Of a stretch of 64,000 nucleotides of DNA, positions 24,601 to 40,905 are shown in pieces. Positions within the stretch are counted from its first letter, which is position 1. Each line of letters starts with the position of its first letter. The notes under the pieces were generated by a model, which saw nothing but the letters and a program-made list of their open reading frames with translations, was not told where the DNA came from and did no database searches. This DNA comes from Micractinium sp. NFX-FRZ. Its lineage: Eukaryota > Chlorophyta > Trebouxiophyceae > Chlorellales > Chlorellaceae. The DNA is taken from contig JAPTJF010000081.1 of assembly GCA_029339195.1 (NCBI GenBank), forward strand, positions 1 through 64,000. The letters are read 5' to 3'. The position numbers and the translations under genes are program-made.

Positions 24601-25519
24601 CGCTTCTCCACCGGTACTGACCACTCTGCTTGCCAAACTACCCTGCCCTCCCCAGCACCCACCCACCTGCAAGTGCGAAATCACGTCAGGGTCCTTGCGA
24701 TCGTCGTCGCGCAGCCAGTAGTAGGCATCCTGCCGCTCATCCCCGTGCGCCTCCAGCAGGCGCGGGCGCTGAGGGGCGCGCGGCGCCTCCAGCACCTCTG
24801 CAAGGAGGACAGCGGGGAGTGAGCAGTGGGCAACGGTTTAGACAAAGAGGGCGAGAGAGATGGGGGGCCCTCGACAGGAAAGTGGAGGCTGGACCCAAAG
24901 GTGGCAGGCGTGCGGGCACGACAGGGGACCAAGGCTTGTTGGTGTTGCAAGCGGTTGATCCTCACTGGGTAGAGCGGGGGAAAGGCATCGCACTGCATGC
25001 ACCTCCCGCAAGCGCAGGGGACTATCAAGGGGTGCTGCCCAGCGGCTGCTCACCCCCACCCCACCCCACCGACCGGCCCACCCCCGTCATGCCCTCCGCC
25101 CCGCCGCTCACCCAGCCGCGCCGCCTCCACCTCTCCGCTTGGTGCCCCCGCTGCGGCCTTGGCCACAAGCGTGCGCTTGGCCCCGTCCTTCACCCCAGGC
25201 CGCGGCCAGTGGCGGAACAGGTGGCGGGTGGAGCGGGAGCCCGCCAGGCTGGACACCTGCTGGCGCTGGTGCCCCGAGAAGAGGCGCAGATTGTTGTTGA
25301 GCATGCGGTTGAGCTTGTAGGAGGGGGAGAGGCGCCTGCAGGCTTGTAGGGGCAGGGTGGTTGTCGGACGGAAGACATGGGCGGCGGCGGAGCGGCGGCA
25401 GGGAGGCGGCAGGCAACAGGCGGCCACCGATCGCGGGCCCCCGCCACGACTCACCTGCCAATCAGAGCTGCCGCAGCCAGGGCTGCAGTCGCGCCCAGCA
25501 GGACATTTCGCGAGTGCAT
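15679..25519 (-). CDS. Oligopeptidase B-like serine peptidase (S9A), organelle-targeted
   Basis: Prolyl-oligopeptidase-family enzyme cutting after Arg/Lys in short peptides. The ATG at 25517-25519 ([20 protein letters not shown]) and an Arg/Ser-rich second exon look like an organelle presequence. The order follows oligopeptidase [21 protein letters not shown] (24.7 kb); the blade regions [16 protein letters not shown] (22.6 kb), [19 protein letters not shown] (22.3 kb) and [20 protein letters not shown] (21.6 kb); then the catalytic domain with [21 protein letters not shown] (18.6 kb), [11 protein letters not shown] and [11 protein letters not shown]. The nucleophile Ser is at 17.9 kb, within GRSAGG, split by an intron. 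[11 protein letters not shown] follows near 17.6 kb. The Asp is in [11 protein letters not shown] (16.65 kb) and the His in DMGAGHF (16.37 kb). The end is [26 protein letters not shown], with the stop at 15679-15681. About 25 exons. Several introns hold duplicated splice junctions, including one right after the nucleophile exon. Confidence 0.9.
17570..17800 (-). repeat. Two alternative-looking copies of the exon after the active-site serine
   Basis: Both copies start with CAG|C and continue the split Gly codon of [19 protein letters not shown] at about 17771-17730 and [20 protein letters not shown] starting near 17626. The second continues into [10 protein letters not shown] and is the family-conserved exon. 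The first loses similarity after RAHL. Both acceptors look functional. Confidence 0.8.
19115..19310 (-). repeat. Three copies of an oligopeptidase B exon start (VKKVQ)
   Basis: The acceptor and first codons of the exon [20 protein letters not shown] (real copy at about 19135) recur near 19228 ([13 protein letters not shown]) and 19305 ([13 protein letters not shown]), at 75-95 bp spacing upstream in transcription. Only the proximal copy continues into the conserved sequence. Confidence 0.75.
21640..21845 (-). repeat. Repeats of TCACTGGTGACGGCGGAGCCTGT near an exon start
   Basis: The plus-strand string GGTGACGGCGGAGCCTGT occurs near 21658 and near 21770, with a third partial copy (GGACGGCGGAGCCTGT) near 21822. 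GTTGAGTGGGAGGTGGACG is also repeated twice next to them. The first copy overlaps the start of the [17 protein letters not shown] exon of oligopeptidase B; the rest are intronic. Confidence 0.75.
22015..22325 (-). repeat. Three copies of an exon end with donor ([11 protein letters not shown])
   Basis: The exon end [16 protein letters not shown] followed by GTGGGC (about 22320-22268) is repeated downstream in transcription near 22210-22158 ([16 protein letters not shown]) and 22070-22020 ([16 protein letters not shown]), at about 110-140 bp spacing. All three keep a GTG donor. The units between them also share CACGCAAACAC-type sequence, so the whole unit was duplicated. Confidence 0.85.
23440..23585 (-). 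repeat. Duplicate exon start ([12 protein letters not shown])
   Basis: The exon [20 protein letters not shown] (about 23480-23395) has an intronic copy about 100 bp upstream in transcription, [19 protein letters not shown] near 23582. It keeps the GCAG acceptor but diverges after QRH. Confidence 0.85.
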
Positions 25520-26541
25520 CACGACGATCAGCCGCCAGTGCCTGTTCCTTGGGCACACACACAAACACCTAAGATCACAATGGAAACTCTCCCGGCGCAG
25601 GTACGCCGCGAAGGGTACCACTTCAGGCCTCCACCGCCAGCCTGGCGCTGCCAGCTGGGGGCGGCTGCGACGAGGCCAACTGCTTGGCCTTCTTCAAGGA
25701 GCCTCTTTTTCAAAGGCGCCTCCCTGTTGCGTAGTAGTACTTGGGAGAGTGAAGGGGATGAGTCTCATGCATCAAGCGCAGCCACCTGGGGCGCACCGCC
25801 CCCTCTGCCCAAGGTACGGCGTCCGCAGGGAAATGCTACAGCTGCCGTCCTGCAGCAGTGCGCCAATACCGGCACAGAACCGCTGATACTATTATATAAA
25901 AGCATTTATGGGGGATAATTAATGCGTTTTGGCATGCTGGAGGACCCACAAACACAGAAAGCAACGGCAGGCAGTGTAGATCAGGCAACGTGGTTTTGTG
26001 ATTGAGAACCGTGACAGTGCATTCCGAAGTTCAGGCTTGTTTGATGAACCACGATGATAAAGTGGACACGACTTCGTGTGGGGGCCTAGGTAGAACTCCC
26101 CCTGCTGATGCAGTGAGGTGCCCAAGGGAAAGAGCGTCCGTCCACCGGCTGGCGGGAGCTGACGTGGTGCCAGCAGTATGCTGGACCAGTTGACAACAGC
26201 CACGGAGATGCCCTTTCTGTCTTCAGGAACGCAGCCGCTTGGAACTGTGGGCGATTGCAGCGCCCGCTTCTCTTTGAATTCTGTTTCCCTACCGGCTGCC
26301 TTCGTTGCCGCATCGGGGCGCACCTCCTGCTCTGCGAAACAAGTGTGTATGGGCTGTGTGTCTCGCCGAAAGTGCCTCTCCCCCGACGGGCCTTGTGCCT
26401 TTAGTGCCGCCGCTCCCGCTGCCGCTCCCGTCGCGCTGCCTCGGGCTCCGCCTCCCACAGCCCCTGCACCCTCCATTCCGTGAATCCGTGCAGGGCCTCT
26501 TTGCGGTTCTTGTGCACATGAGCTGAGCGGCGCCTGCAGCC
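25520..26541. promoter_or_regulatory. Divergent intergenic region of oligopeptidase B and MCM8
   Basis: About 1 kb separates the two start codons, which point away from each other, so both promoters must lie here. A local AT-rich stretch (ATACTATTATATAAAAGCAT, about 25886-25905) contains TATATAAA, a plausible TATA element. It is roughly 640 bp upstream of the MCM8 ATG and 370 bp from the OPB ATG. Open frames on the minus strand in this interval show no family features. Confidence 0.45.
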
Positions 26542-32109
<5,568 letters not shown>

Positions 32110-32824
32110 GGAGGCTCCCTATGCCTTCCCTCAGTACTCGTCTTCCTTACTCACCGACGCCATCCAACCTGTATACCTGACTATCCATGTCTACGCCCCT
32201 GAATTATTTACTGCACCTGATTCCTGAACACCATTTCTTGCAGCCACGTGCTGCTGGTAAGCCTTTCAGAACAAGCGGCGGCGCAAGGGTTTAAACGGCG
32301 GTGGCGCCAGTGTGGCGGTGCTGGCAGACTATCGGGCCAGCCTTGGGGGAGTCCCAATGCCCTGCATCTTCTGACAAACATACCTACTGCCTTTGCCAGT
32401 TTTCCAACACATTCTTCTGTGCACTGCGCCCCCCCACAAACCGGCTTGCTCTCGCTCGTCGTGGCTGCGGGATGCTGCTGGGATGACAGCGGGCCGCCAA
32501 ACGATAACTGGGCATTCAAGGGCGCGCTCGCATTGCAGCGGGACCCCGCCAACCAAGCGCAACCCCGGCAGTGCAGCCTCCCCGGCAGTGCACCCCGGCA
32601 GCCTCCCCGTGCTGAAAGCCTCCCAGTCCGCCCCATGAATGCTCAGTTGGCGCTCACAGTGAGGCGCGACAGCTGCCACGCGGTGCCAGTTGCAGGCAGC
32701 TGCCACCGGCCGTCTGGCAGCGGCTCCGCTTTGCACAACTGACTTGCTTGCAATCCTGCCTTTGCCTTGCCTGCCCTGCCCCGCCCCGGCCTTGCAGGCT
32801 TCAGAACATGAGGAGCTTGCGCAG
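32110..32824. other. Intergenic region between MCM8 and the GT77-like gene
   Basis: Codirectional spacer holding the MCM8 3' UTR and the promoter/5' UTR of the next gene. No supported gene and no TGTAA signal were found. A short direct repeat of CCCCGGCAG is present near 32563-32592. Confidence 0.45.
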
Positions 32825-35800
32825 ATGGAGCAGCGGCAAACCGGTGCCAGCCCAGCAGAGCGCAGCAGCGGCAGCGGACCGGCGCTTGTGGCTGGGATGC
32901 GGGGTGGGCGCCTGCCCCTGGCGGCAGCCCCTCTGTTGTTGCTCGCCATGACAGCAGGCCTGCTGACACTGCTGGCTCCATGTAACAGCTCTACCCTGTT
33001 CAGCCCATTCCGGTTTGGCAGGTGAGCAGCTGCCGCCGCAGAGCGCTGCTGTCGTGCTCACACCCCTGCGCAGCTGTCGGTACCGCGGCTGAACTTTCGA
33101 TGTGTCGACCTGCCCAGCGGCACTGCAGGCTTGTCGGCATGCCATGGCCTGCCAGTATTGACACAGCCGCATTTGTGCAAGCACCCATGTGTGCATCACC
33201 ATCATCGGAGCCTGCCAGCACCCACTTGCACGCCTGGCACTTGCTCCTCTGGCTGCCTTCAGGTGCGGCGGCGCCTTGCACCCCCTGGGGGAGCAGGCAG
33301 CGCATCAAGAGCCAGCAGCAGCGCCCCAGCAGCAGGCAGCGCCTCGGGAGCAGGCCACACCAACACAGCATGCAGCACCCCAGCAGCAGGCAGGGCTTCA
33401 TGATCAAGCAGCGCCCCAGGAGCAGGCAGCGCCCCAGGAGCAGGCAGCACCTCTGGATCCTCGGCTGCAGCCCAGCCAAGATTCATTTGACAGGCTGCAG
33501 GTGAGAGATGTGGGCTGCTCTTTTGAAGCTGGAAGCCCTTGCCCCTTGGACTGCGGGTGCGCTGGCAGGGTGGGCCCAATCGAGGAGACGGGCAGCCTCA
33601 TTCAGAGGCACCCCCTGCTGCAGCTGCCGCCACCGGTGCACTGCGCTGGCAGCTGTGGCAGCTGTGCAGCTGCACGTGACTCGCTGGCAGCTGTAGCAGC
33701 TGTGCAGCTGCACGTGACTCGTTGGCAGCTCCCCAGGTCTCTTTGGTTGCAGGTGCACTGGCAGCGTTCCGCGCAGCCAGAGATGCGGCCTGGATGCCGC
33801 GGCCTCTTACTCTCGCGCTGCCACTGCGCGTTGCCGGCTGCAGCCTGGCTGTAGCCTGGGCTCTCTGTGCACTCCCAGGCATCCACGTTCCGGGACACCA
33901 TGCCCACCCACCCTCGCTCCTGCAGGCTGACCCTGGTCTGGCGCTGCGGGAGCCCGCCCTGCTGGCAGAGTTCCAAGCGGCACCCTGGCTGCTGCCCCCA
34001 GGTCAGCAGCCGATTTTACAAACTGAACACTCAAAGGGAGGCTGGGCAGTTGTGGGGAAACGATGTGGGAGCTAGCGACACCTTCACTCCAAGATTGAGT
34101 GGTGCATTGAGCACCTTCTTGTGACCCGCATGCCCATCATGTGCTGGACCCACATTGCCTGCCCACCTTGCCATCCGTGGGCCTGCACACACGCTCCCCA
34201 GCCCTGCCTACACTGCCACCCATGGGCCTGCCTACATTGCCCCCCTGTCCTGCCCACACTGCCCCCCTACAGAGGCTGCACACATGCTCCCCGGCCCTGC
34301 CCCCTCTGCCGCTCTTAGGCTTGCACACACGCTCCCCTCGCCCCTGCCCGCTCTTTGCCCCGCCCGCAGAGGCTGCACGGCTGCTGCCCTACTCCGGGGT
34401 GCACGATTTGGACCGCCTGCTGGCGCTGCGGGCGGCCCCCGCGGGCGGCTACCCCAGCGCCGTCGCCCTCATGGCCTTCAACCGGCCCTTTGGAGTGATG
34501 GTGCAGAACTGCGGTGCGTGCGCCTCCTGCAAGCATGCATCGAGTGTAGTGAACGGTTGGGAGACATCTAGGGCATGGCACTGAAGGTGCAGAGCTGCGG
34601 TGCGCCCCTGCCACCCAGGCGTGCATGCGTCATCTAGTGCATGCATCCCCGTTAGCAGCGGTGCGCAATTGTGGTGCGCCTCCCCTGCCACTCACCTGCT
34701 CTTCTGTCTCACTGTCCCCTGCAGTCTACACCCTTGCCAAGCTGGGCCAGGCCCCCAACTACCTTGTCTTCACCTGGAACGCATCCGACCTGGCGGCATG
34801 TTCAGCCTTGAACCTGCCCTGTGCTGACGTCACCAGCCTGCTGAAGGAGCCTCTGCAGCTTCGCGGGGACAGCGTGTTTGGGACGCACGATTTCAATCTG
34901 ATCCAGTGGCTCAAGGCGCACGTCACGCTGCGCGCGCTGCGGGCCGGCCACGTCACCATGCTCACAGGTGCGGGCGCGGGTGGGGGTGGATGCGGGTGGG
35001 GCAAGCGAAGGGCAAGGCAGCACAGATGACAGCGGCAAGCTATCAAAGCTGCCCAGGGTGCTGCGGCCTTCCCGCCACCTGCGCCCACCTCCTTTGTTCT
35101 ATCAGTCGGCATTGCCATTGTCCACTGCCAAGCTGTGTGCCTAATGCAAGCCCTGATGGCCGCCTAGCAGGTGCTGATGCTGCTGCGCCTGCTGGGCTGC
35201 TGCTGTGCAGATGCTGACGTGGCGTATGTGGCCAAGCCCGTTTGGCCCAGCTTCATCCGCCTGCTCAACCTGTCCTCAGCAGATGGCGTGTTCCAGGGGA
35301 CTGGAGGGAACAAGGAGACGTGTACGCCGCTGCCCCCGCCCTGCCCTGCCCTGCCTCTCGTTGTTTTGTGAGCTGCCGTCATGATGCGCTGCCCTGCCCT
35401 CCCCCATCGGTGGTGGCCCGGAACGCCCCTGCCTGTGCTTGTGCTCATGCTAGCACACCCCTGTTCACTGCTTTTCCTTGTGCCAGCTCACTCAGCCCCA
35501 CGGCTGCCCCGCCCCGCCCGTGCACACCTCTGTGTTGTGTGACCGTCAAGCATCGCCTTTTTGTTTCACAACACCGCGTCGCTGCTGCTGCCCCTGCATT
35601 GCACACCTCTGTGTTGTGGCCGCCCAGAAACATGCACCCCAATAACACACCTTTCTTTCACACACCACGCCGGTGCCGCCACCCCCTCTGCAGTGAACAC
35701 CGGCACGCTTGTCATCATGCCCACTCCCGGCGGCACCGAAGCCATTCGGCGGTGGGCGGGCATGGCCACTGGAAAGTTCTCGGAGCAGACGGGGCTGGGC

Positions 35801-36940
35801 ATGATCCGGGGGCGGGCCTACCTGGACTGCAGCAGCACGGCAGAGTGCCTGGCAGCGAGGAAAACCGTGAGCAGGGGGGCGGGTGGGGTGATGGGCAGAC
35901 GGGGGCACCCCTGCACAGCGGTGTGCTCAAAGGAAGAGTGCCTGCCCATCTTCCTGCGTGCTTGCTTGCTTGTTGCCATGCACGCGGTTGCCCTACTGCT
36001 GCCGCTCCTACAGCTGTTTGCGATGTGGACACAAGCATAGCTTCACGCCTGGCATGCGCCCTTCCCCACCGCCCCTGCTTGCCCTGCAGATGACGGCAGG
36101 GGGTCCACCTGCCCTCTTCCGCTGGTTCCCCTCCCCCCAATCTGTGGTGTCTGGCCGCAGCGGCAACTGTGCCCTGGCTGACCCGTCGTTTGCGGGCCGC
36201 ATCAACCCTTGCGACTGGTTTGGTGAGTGGGGACGTGCTGCCGGTCACCTCTGGCTTGTGAGAGGGGCCCAGCTGCTGTTCGGGGCTGTGGGCCTCTCAA
36301 GCGTGCTGTAGGGGGGCCAAATGATAGCTCTGGCTGGCTGGCTGCCTGGGTGTGCGGAGCGCGCTGCCATCCGCTGTGCCCGCTGTGGTCCCCCTGCAAT
36401 GGCCAAGTGCCTGCCGTCAGCCCTCCCCTCTGCCCCCTGTGCCTCGAACTCACACGCTGCCCTCTGCGGCTGCCCCTGCCCCACTCCCGCCCGGATGCTG
36501 CAGTGCTCTTCCTGCACCCCGTGTGCACTGGCAGGGGGGCCAAGCCGATTGCTCTTGAACGGCAGGGCCTGTGGCTCTTGGATGACGAGGCGCCAGGGAG
36601 GCGTGCAGGTCAGCAGGGGCGGGGGAACTCGGGAGATCCGGGGCCACAATCGCAGACAGCACTTTGCGTACTATATTGGCTGTGGCAGCTCAGGCAACCC
36701 GGGTATGGAGCGGGTCTGCCTCTCAACTCCCATGCCCTCCTTCACCCTGCCTGCCTTCCCCTGCCAACCTGTGCAGGATGCCTGCCATGGAATGTGAGCG
36801 CGCCTGCAGTTGCCGCCGCCGGCGGGGCGGTGCCCAAGTGCCGCCCGCGGCAGTGGCGGCAGCAGGACGCGGAGGACCGCTTGTACCGCTGCCCGCCCGA
36901 CACGTTAGCGCTGGTGCCGCCGCCGGCGGAACCACCCTGA
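32825..36940 (+). CDS. GT77-like type II membrane glycosyltransferase
   Basis: Nucleotide-diphospho-sugar transferase of the DUF/GT77 type (RRA, XEG113 and RGXT relatives act on hydroxyproline-rich glycoproteins or pectin in plants). The ATG at 32825 starts a short cytosolic tail, then a signal anchor (LPLAAAPLLLLAMTAGLLTL). Next comes a Gln/Ala/Pro-rich stem (33262-33500) with repeated QEQAAP units. The catalytic part includes DLDRLLALRAAPAGG (34.4 kb), LGQAPNYLVFTWNASD (34.75 kb), FGTHDFNLIQWLKAHVTLR (34.9 kb), the DxD motif TDADVAYVAKPVWPSF (split by the intron before 35209), VNTGTLVIMPTPGG (35.7 kb), RWFPSPQSVVSGRSGNC (36.1 kb) and CLPWNVSAPA (36.8 kb). Ten exons; the phases of the first eight joins agree. 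The stop is at 36938-36940. Likely Golgi lumen. Donor sugar and acceptor cannot be read from the sequence. Confidence 0.85.
33285..33475 (+). repeat. Coding minisatellite in the glycosyltransferase stem (Q-E-Q-A-A-P)
   Basis: Imperfect repeats of CAGGAGCAGGCAGCGCCC and related CAGCAGGCAGC units encode EQAAPQ/QQQA-type repeats in the exon 33262-33500. They form the flexible stem between membrane anchor and catalytic domain. Two adjacent units near 33415-33450 are identical, suggesting recent slippage. Confidence 0.75.
34500..34690 (+). repeat. Three copies of an exon end with donor (VQNC)
   Basis: GTGCAGAACTGCGGTGCGTG closes the exon ending near 34513. The unit recurs in the following intron as GTGCAGAGCTGCGGTGCGCC (about 34588) and GTGCGCAATTGTGGTGCGCC (about 34668). 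Each keeps a GTGCG donor, and they are 75-80 bp apart. GCATGCATC/GCATGCGTCATC is shared between the units. Confidence 0.8.
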
Positions 36941-37809
36941 CCCCTCTGCTGTGCTGTGCCTGGGGCGCCTTCCTCGTGCCCAGCGCACCCCCTGTGTAAA
37001 CTTGCTCATCCCACGCTCCTTGTTGATCATGTGAAGCAACGTTGTGACTGTTCTTGAGCGCTGCACCTCGAGGCCTGGGCAGCTTGAACGCTGGCAAGCA
37101 GGCCTTGCTTGCAGTGCAGGGCTGGCGGGCAGTCGGCCCTGGTTACGTCGCTGTGAACGCCTGCCTCATGAGCAGAGCCTCCCTGACATCTGAGCATGTG
37201 CGCCAGTTACACTGAGAGAGGAGCCAGGGGTCGAGTCGTTTGTTGGGGCGGCGGCTGCGCAAAGGACAGCTGTCGGCAGGGTCCGGAGCGCTATGCTGTG
37301 CTGTGGTGGCTCGCGCAAGTGGTGGTCAGACAGAGCAACAGAGCATGGTGCCCAGGGGCGGCGTGGGAAAACTCAAGGGCAGGAGGGGGAAGGGCGGGGG
37401 GGCAACAAAGCAAGTCGCTGGTGTGTGTTAAAAAAAAGACGGGGCAGTGAAGGTAAGCGGGCCGGACAATGAGGCGTACAAGGTTTGGGCATCGGGGGAG
37501 GGTGGGCAGCAAGCACGGGGCAGAGAGCAGGCGCGGGTCCGCACGGAGTGAGGTGTGTGGGAGGACAGGGGCGTGCATGGGGCTTGTTTGGCACCGGGGG
37601 AAAAGAGGCGGGAGAGAAGAAAACACTGGTCACAAGGGGGAACCAACAAACAACGAACAACAAACACATGCAGAGGTAAACAATATGAGGCATTGCAGCC
37701 ACGCTCAGCGCGGCATGATGCGCCCGCACTGTGGGGCAGGGCCGCAGGCATGCCTGGCGGCGTGCCGTGCTGTGACCGCGCTGCGTGCACATGCCCCTCG
37801 ATTACTCAC
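36941..37809. other. Convergent 3' intergenic region (GT77-like / eIF4B)
   Basis: No supported CDS. Two candidate poly(A) signals face each other: TGTAA on the plus strand at 36995-36999, 55 nt past the glycosyltransferase stop, and TGTAA on the minus strand at 37207-37211, about 600 nt past the eIF4B stop. A run of eight A's follows GTGTGTT near 37430. The rest is G-rich without recognisable repeats. Confidence 0.6.
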
Positions 37810-40800
37810 TCACTCATCCACCAGGTTCAGCAGGTCAAAGGGGTTGTCCACCTTGGTTTTTGGCACCTCGTCTTCGTCAATGATGTACCCCTTTGCGCGC
37901 AGGTGGTCCGGCACCGCCCCTGCCGTCTTGTGGTGCTCCGCCTGGCCCTGCAGGGCAAGCAGCAGGTGGCAGATCATGCGTAGCACACAATGTTCAGTGA
38001 GTGGCAGGGGGCAGTCCAGCTATGGTCACTCACTGAACCCGGCAAGGCAGGCGAGGCAGCGCATGGGCAGGCGGCGGGCAGCAGCATATTGAGGAGACGG
38101 GCACAGCAGGCAGGGTGAGCATGGGCGTTGGGTTTTAATGTCTCGTGCTGGAAGGCACAGCTGCAAGCGCAGCCGGGCGAGCGCATCATGTGCCGTTGCT
38201 CGTCATTTCCTGCCAATGATGCATGCACACATTACGCTGCACACCAGCATGCCCCGTGGGGGATACAAGCGGTGGCTGCCTTGGCAGCCTGCCCCCACAA
38301 GTGCAGCCTGCCCGCCCGCACACCCCTCGGCTGTTCACCTTGCCAGACTTGGGTTGCCGCTCCTCCGGGTGCTGCTGCCGCCCGGGGTGCGCCGCGCCAC
38401 GCCCGCCGCGCCCCTCTCCGCGCCCGCCGCCGCGCCCGCCCGCGTGAGGACGCTCAGCGCTGCGCCCCGGCCGGCTCTCGACGCCGTGCTCGCCGCCGCG
38501 CCCGCGCCCAGCGCCACGCCCCTCTCCCCGGCCCCGGCCGCCCTCGGCACCTCGGCCGGCAGAGCGGGCAGGCACCGTGACAACGCGTGCCCCGCCGCGG
38601 CCCCGCCCTGCTCCAGGCGCATCGTGCCCATCTGCTGCTGCTGCTGCTGCTGGCGCGCCCGCCCCCGCCGCCGGCGGCGGCGGCACCGGCGCGTGCTGCG
38701 CCGGCTTGGCTGCTGCGGGGGGCGGAGGCGGCGGCGCAGCCGCCTTGCCCGCCTTGCCCACCTCCTTCTCTCCCCCCGCCTGCTCCTCCTCCCCAGCCGC
38801 CTTGTCCTGCTCCCCCTCCTTGCCACCCGCCGCCTCCTTCTCCTTTTTGCGAGCCTCTGCCTCCTCCTTCTTCTTCTGCTTCAGACGCTCCTCAAACTCT
38901 GCCAGCCGGGACTGCGTGTCAATGGGCTTGGCATCCCCGAAGGGGTTGCTCTTGGGCTTGGGCTCAGCAGGCGGCGCGCCGTTGCCGCTGCCACCGGCGC
39001 CGGCGGGGACGTCTGCAGCGGCGGGCGGGCCGGTGCGCGGTGCCAGCACGAGCTTGGGGCGCTCGCGGGGGCTCAGCGGCTGGTCGCCTGCGGGCGGGCA
39101 GAGGAGGGAGCGGGGGGCAGCGGGGGCGGGGTGAGCGGGCGCAGTCTGAGGGGGGCCATGCCGACCAACCGCGCCTGGAGAGGTGGGCGGGAGCCAGGGC
39201 GGGCAGAGCAGGCAAAGCAGGCAAAGCATGCTGATGAACAGCAAGCACAGCAGGCAAAAAGGTGAGGGCAGAGCCCGCAAGCGGTGGCCAGCACTCACCG
39301 CCGGGCGGGCCGCGGCGGGCAGGCCAGTCGCGGTCACGGTCGCCCCCGCGGTCGTTGTAGCGGTCTGCAAACCCGCCGCCACCGCGGTCCCCACGGTCGC
39401 CAAACCCGCCGCCCCGCTCGCGCTCCCCATACCCGCCGCCGCGATCGCGGCCGCCAAAGCCGCCGCCCCGCTGCTCGCGCTCCTCATACCCGCGCCGCCC
39501 AAAGCCGCCGCCGCCGCCCCTGCAACACACGAGCACGGAACAAAGGCGGTGGTGGTGCGAGGCTGGATTAGCGGTGCTGGCGGCAGCGGCAGACCAGTGC
39601 GGCAGGCAATCCAAGTTGGGCAGCATGGTGCGGCTTTGCTGCCGGGGATTGAACCCTGCTGAGCCCCCGTGCTTACGAGGCTGCACGAGGCGGCAGAGCT
39701 GCACACCCACCAAACAGGGCGCAGCAAAGCGCCTGCCAGCGCCAGCACCCATCCATCCAGACTCATGCACACACTCCCCTGCGTTGCACCCTCCGCAGCC
39801 GCAACCTGTTTGACCACCAACCCAGCGTGACTCCACCCCTTGCATGCACGCCCGGCCACGGCCCCTACACCCTACAACATCCGGCCCAAGCTGGCCACCG
39901 TTCCGGCTCAGTAACATATGTGCCTGCCCACCTGCCGCCGCCAAAGCCGTCGCGGTCGCGCCGCGGCGGCTCAGCAACCTGGATGCGGATGGGACGGCGC
40001 AGCATCGGCTCGCCGTCCGCCGACAGCGCCTTGGCCAGGTGGTCCTGGCTGGCAAACTCCACGAAGCAGCCCTTGGGCTTGCCGGTGTCGTGGTGCCGCG
40101 TGATGATGATGTCGGTGACCTGCGGTGGTGCAGAGGGAGGCGGAGGAAGCGGGATGATGGGGAGAGTGGTGCAGGGTGGAATGGGAAGCAGCGCACGTGG
40201 GCAAGCGTGTGATGATGATAATGCTGCACTGTGCATTGCCTTGCGCTTGTTTTGCAGACCCCCAGCGGCATGCGGGCACCCATACCTTGCGCACCCCGGT
40301 TTGAGCGTCCAGCCTGGCGTCACGCATTACCTATCCGTCCCCGCCCGCGTGCTCGCTGGCAGCGTAACTCCCTGGCACCCTCGCACCGCGCCGCCGCTGC
40401 CTCTTGTGCGTCACTCACCTCCAGCCCTTGGAAGAAGCGAGCCACAACCTCCTCGTCCAGGTCATAGGGAATGTTGCCCAGGTAGGCCTTGAAGGGCGGG
40501 TTGTCAGGCAGGGGCGGCGCGTCAGAGAAGTGCGCCGGCGGCCCGCCGCCACGCGCGCCGTAGTTGCCGCCGCCGTCGCCGCCATAGGGCCCGCCCCGCC
40601 CCTCGTCCAGGGAGCGACGCAAGCCGCCGGGGGCCACGGGGGAGCCGGGGTGGGCGGCCCCGGGAGAAGGGACCCCCTGCATGCTCTCTCCTGCGCGCGG
40701 AACAAACACGCGCGGGGCATTGTGTCAGTCAGGAGCCCTCCCGCTGCTTCAGCCGCCCGATCGGTGTGCTCCAATTCTCTGCGGGGCGCAGGACAGCCCG

Positions 40801-40905
40801 CCGCACACCTCGCTGCATCTCCAGAGCCTCGTCCTCCTCCACATCGTCCGCCCAGTTGGTGGAGCTCATGGTTGCAGTCCGGGAGAAGCCCGCTGGCTGC
40901 GCCAT
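37810..40905 (-). CDS. Eukaryotic translation initiation factor 4B-like RNA-binding protein
   Basis: Stimulates the eIF4A helicase during cap-dependent initiation. Six exons: about 40808-40905 (ATG at 40903-40905, MAQPAGFSRT, with STNWADDVEEDE), about 40419-40700, 39932-40119, 39299-39519, 38339-39087 and 37810-37947; all phases agree. One RRM has RNP2 in FKAYLGNIPYDLDEEVVARF and RNP1 in TGKPKGCFVEFASQ. The DRYG/RGG region follows (GGFGDRGDRGGGGFADRYND). Next come the eIF4B-type motifs SPRERPKLVLAPRT and SNPFGDAKPIDT and a Lys/Glu coiled-coil (EFEERLKQKKKEEAEARKK). A long basic Gly/Arg region rich in GRGRG repeats follows, and the conserved end is VDNPFDLLNLVDE. The RRM distinguishes it from plant eIF4B, which lacks one, so it is closer in layout to animal/fungal eIF4B or a 4B/4H hybrid. 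Confidence 0.85.

Noticed and set aside
38186..39859. 557-codon minus-strand ORF, the longest open frame in the window
   Set aside because: Only its middle (38339-39087) is the real eIF4B exon. The ends read through introns bounded by clear GTGAAC donor and GCAG acceptors with matching phases.
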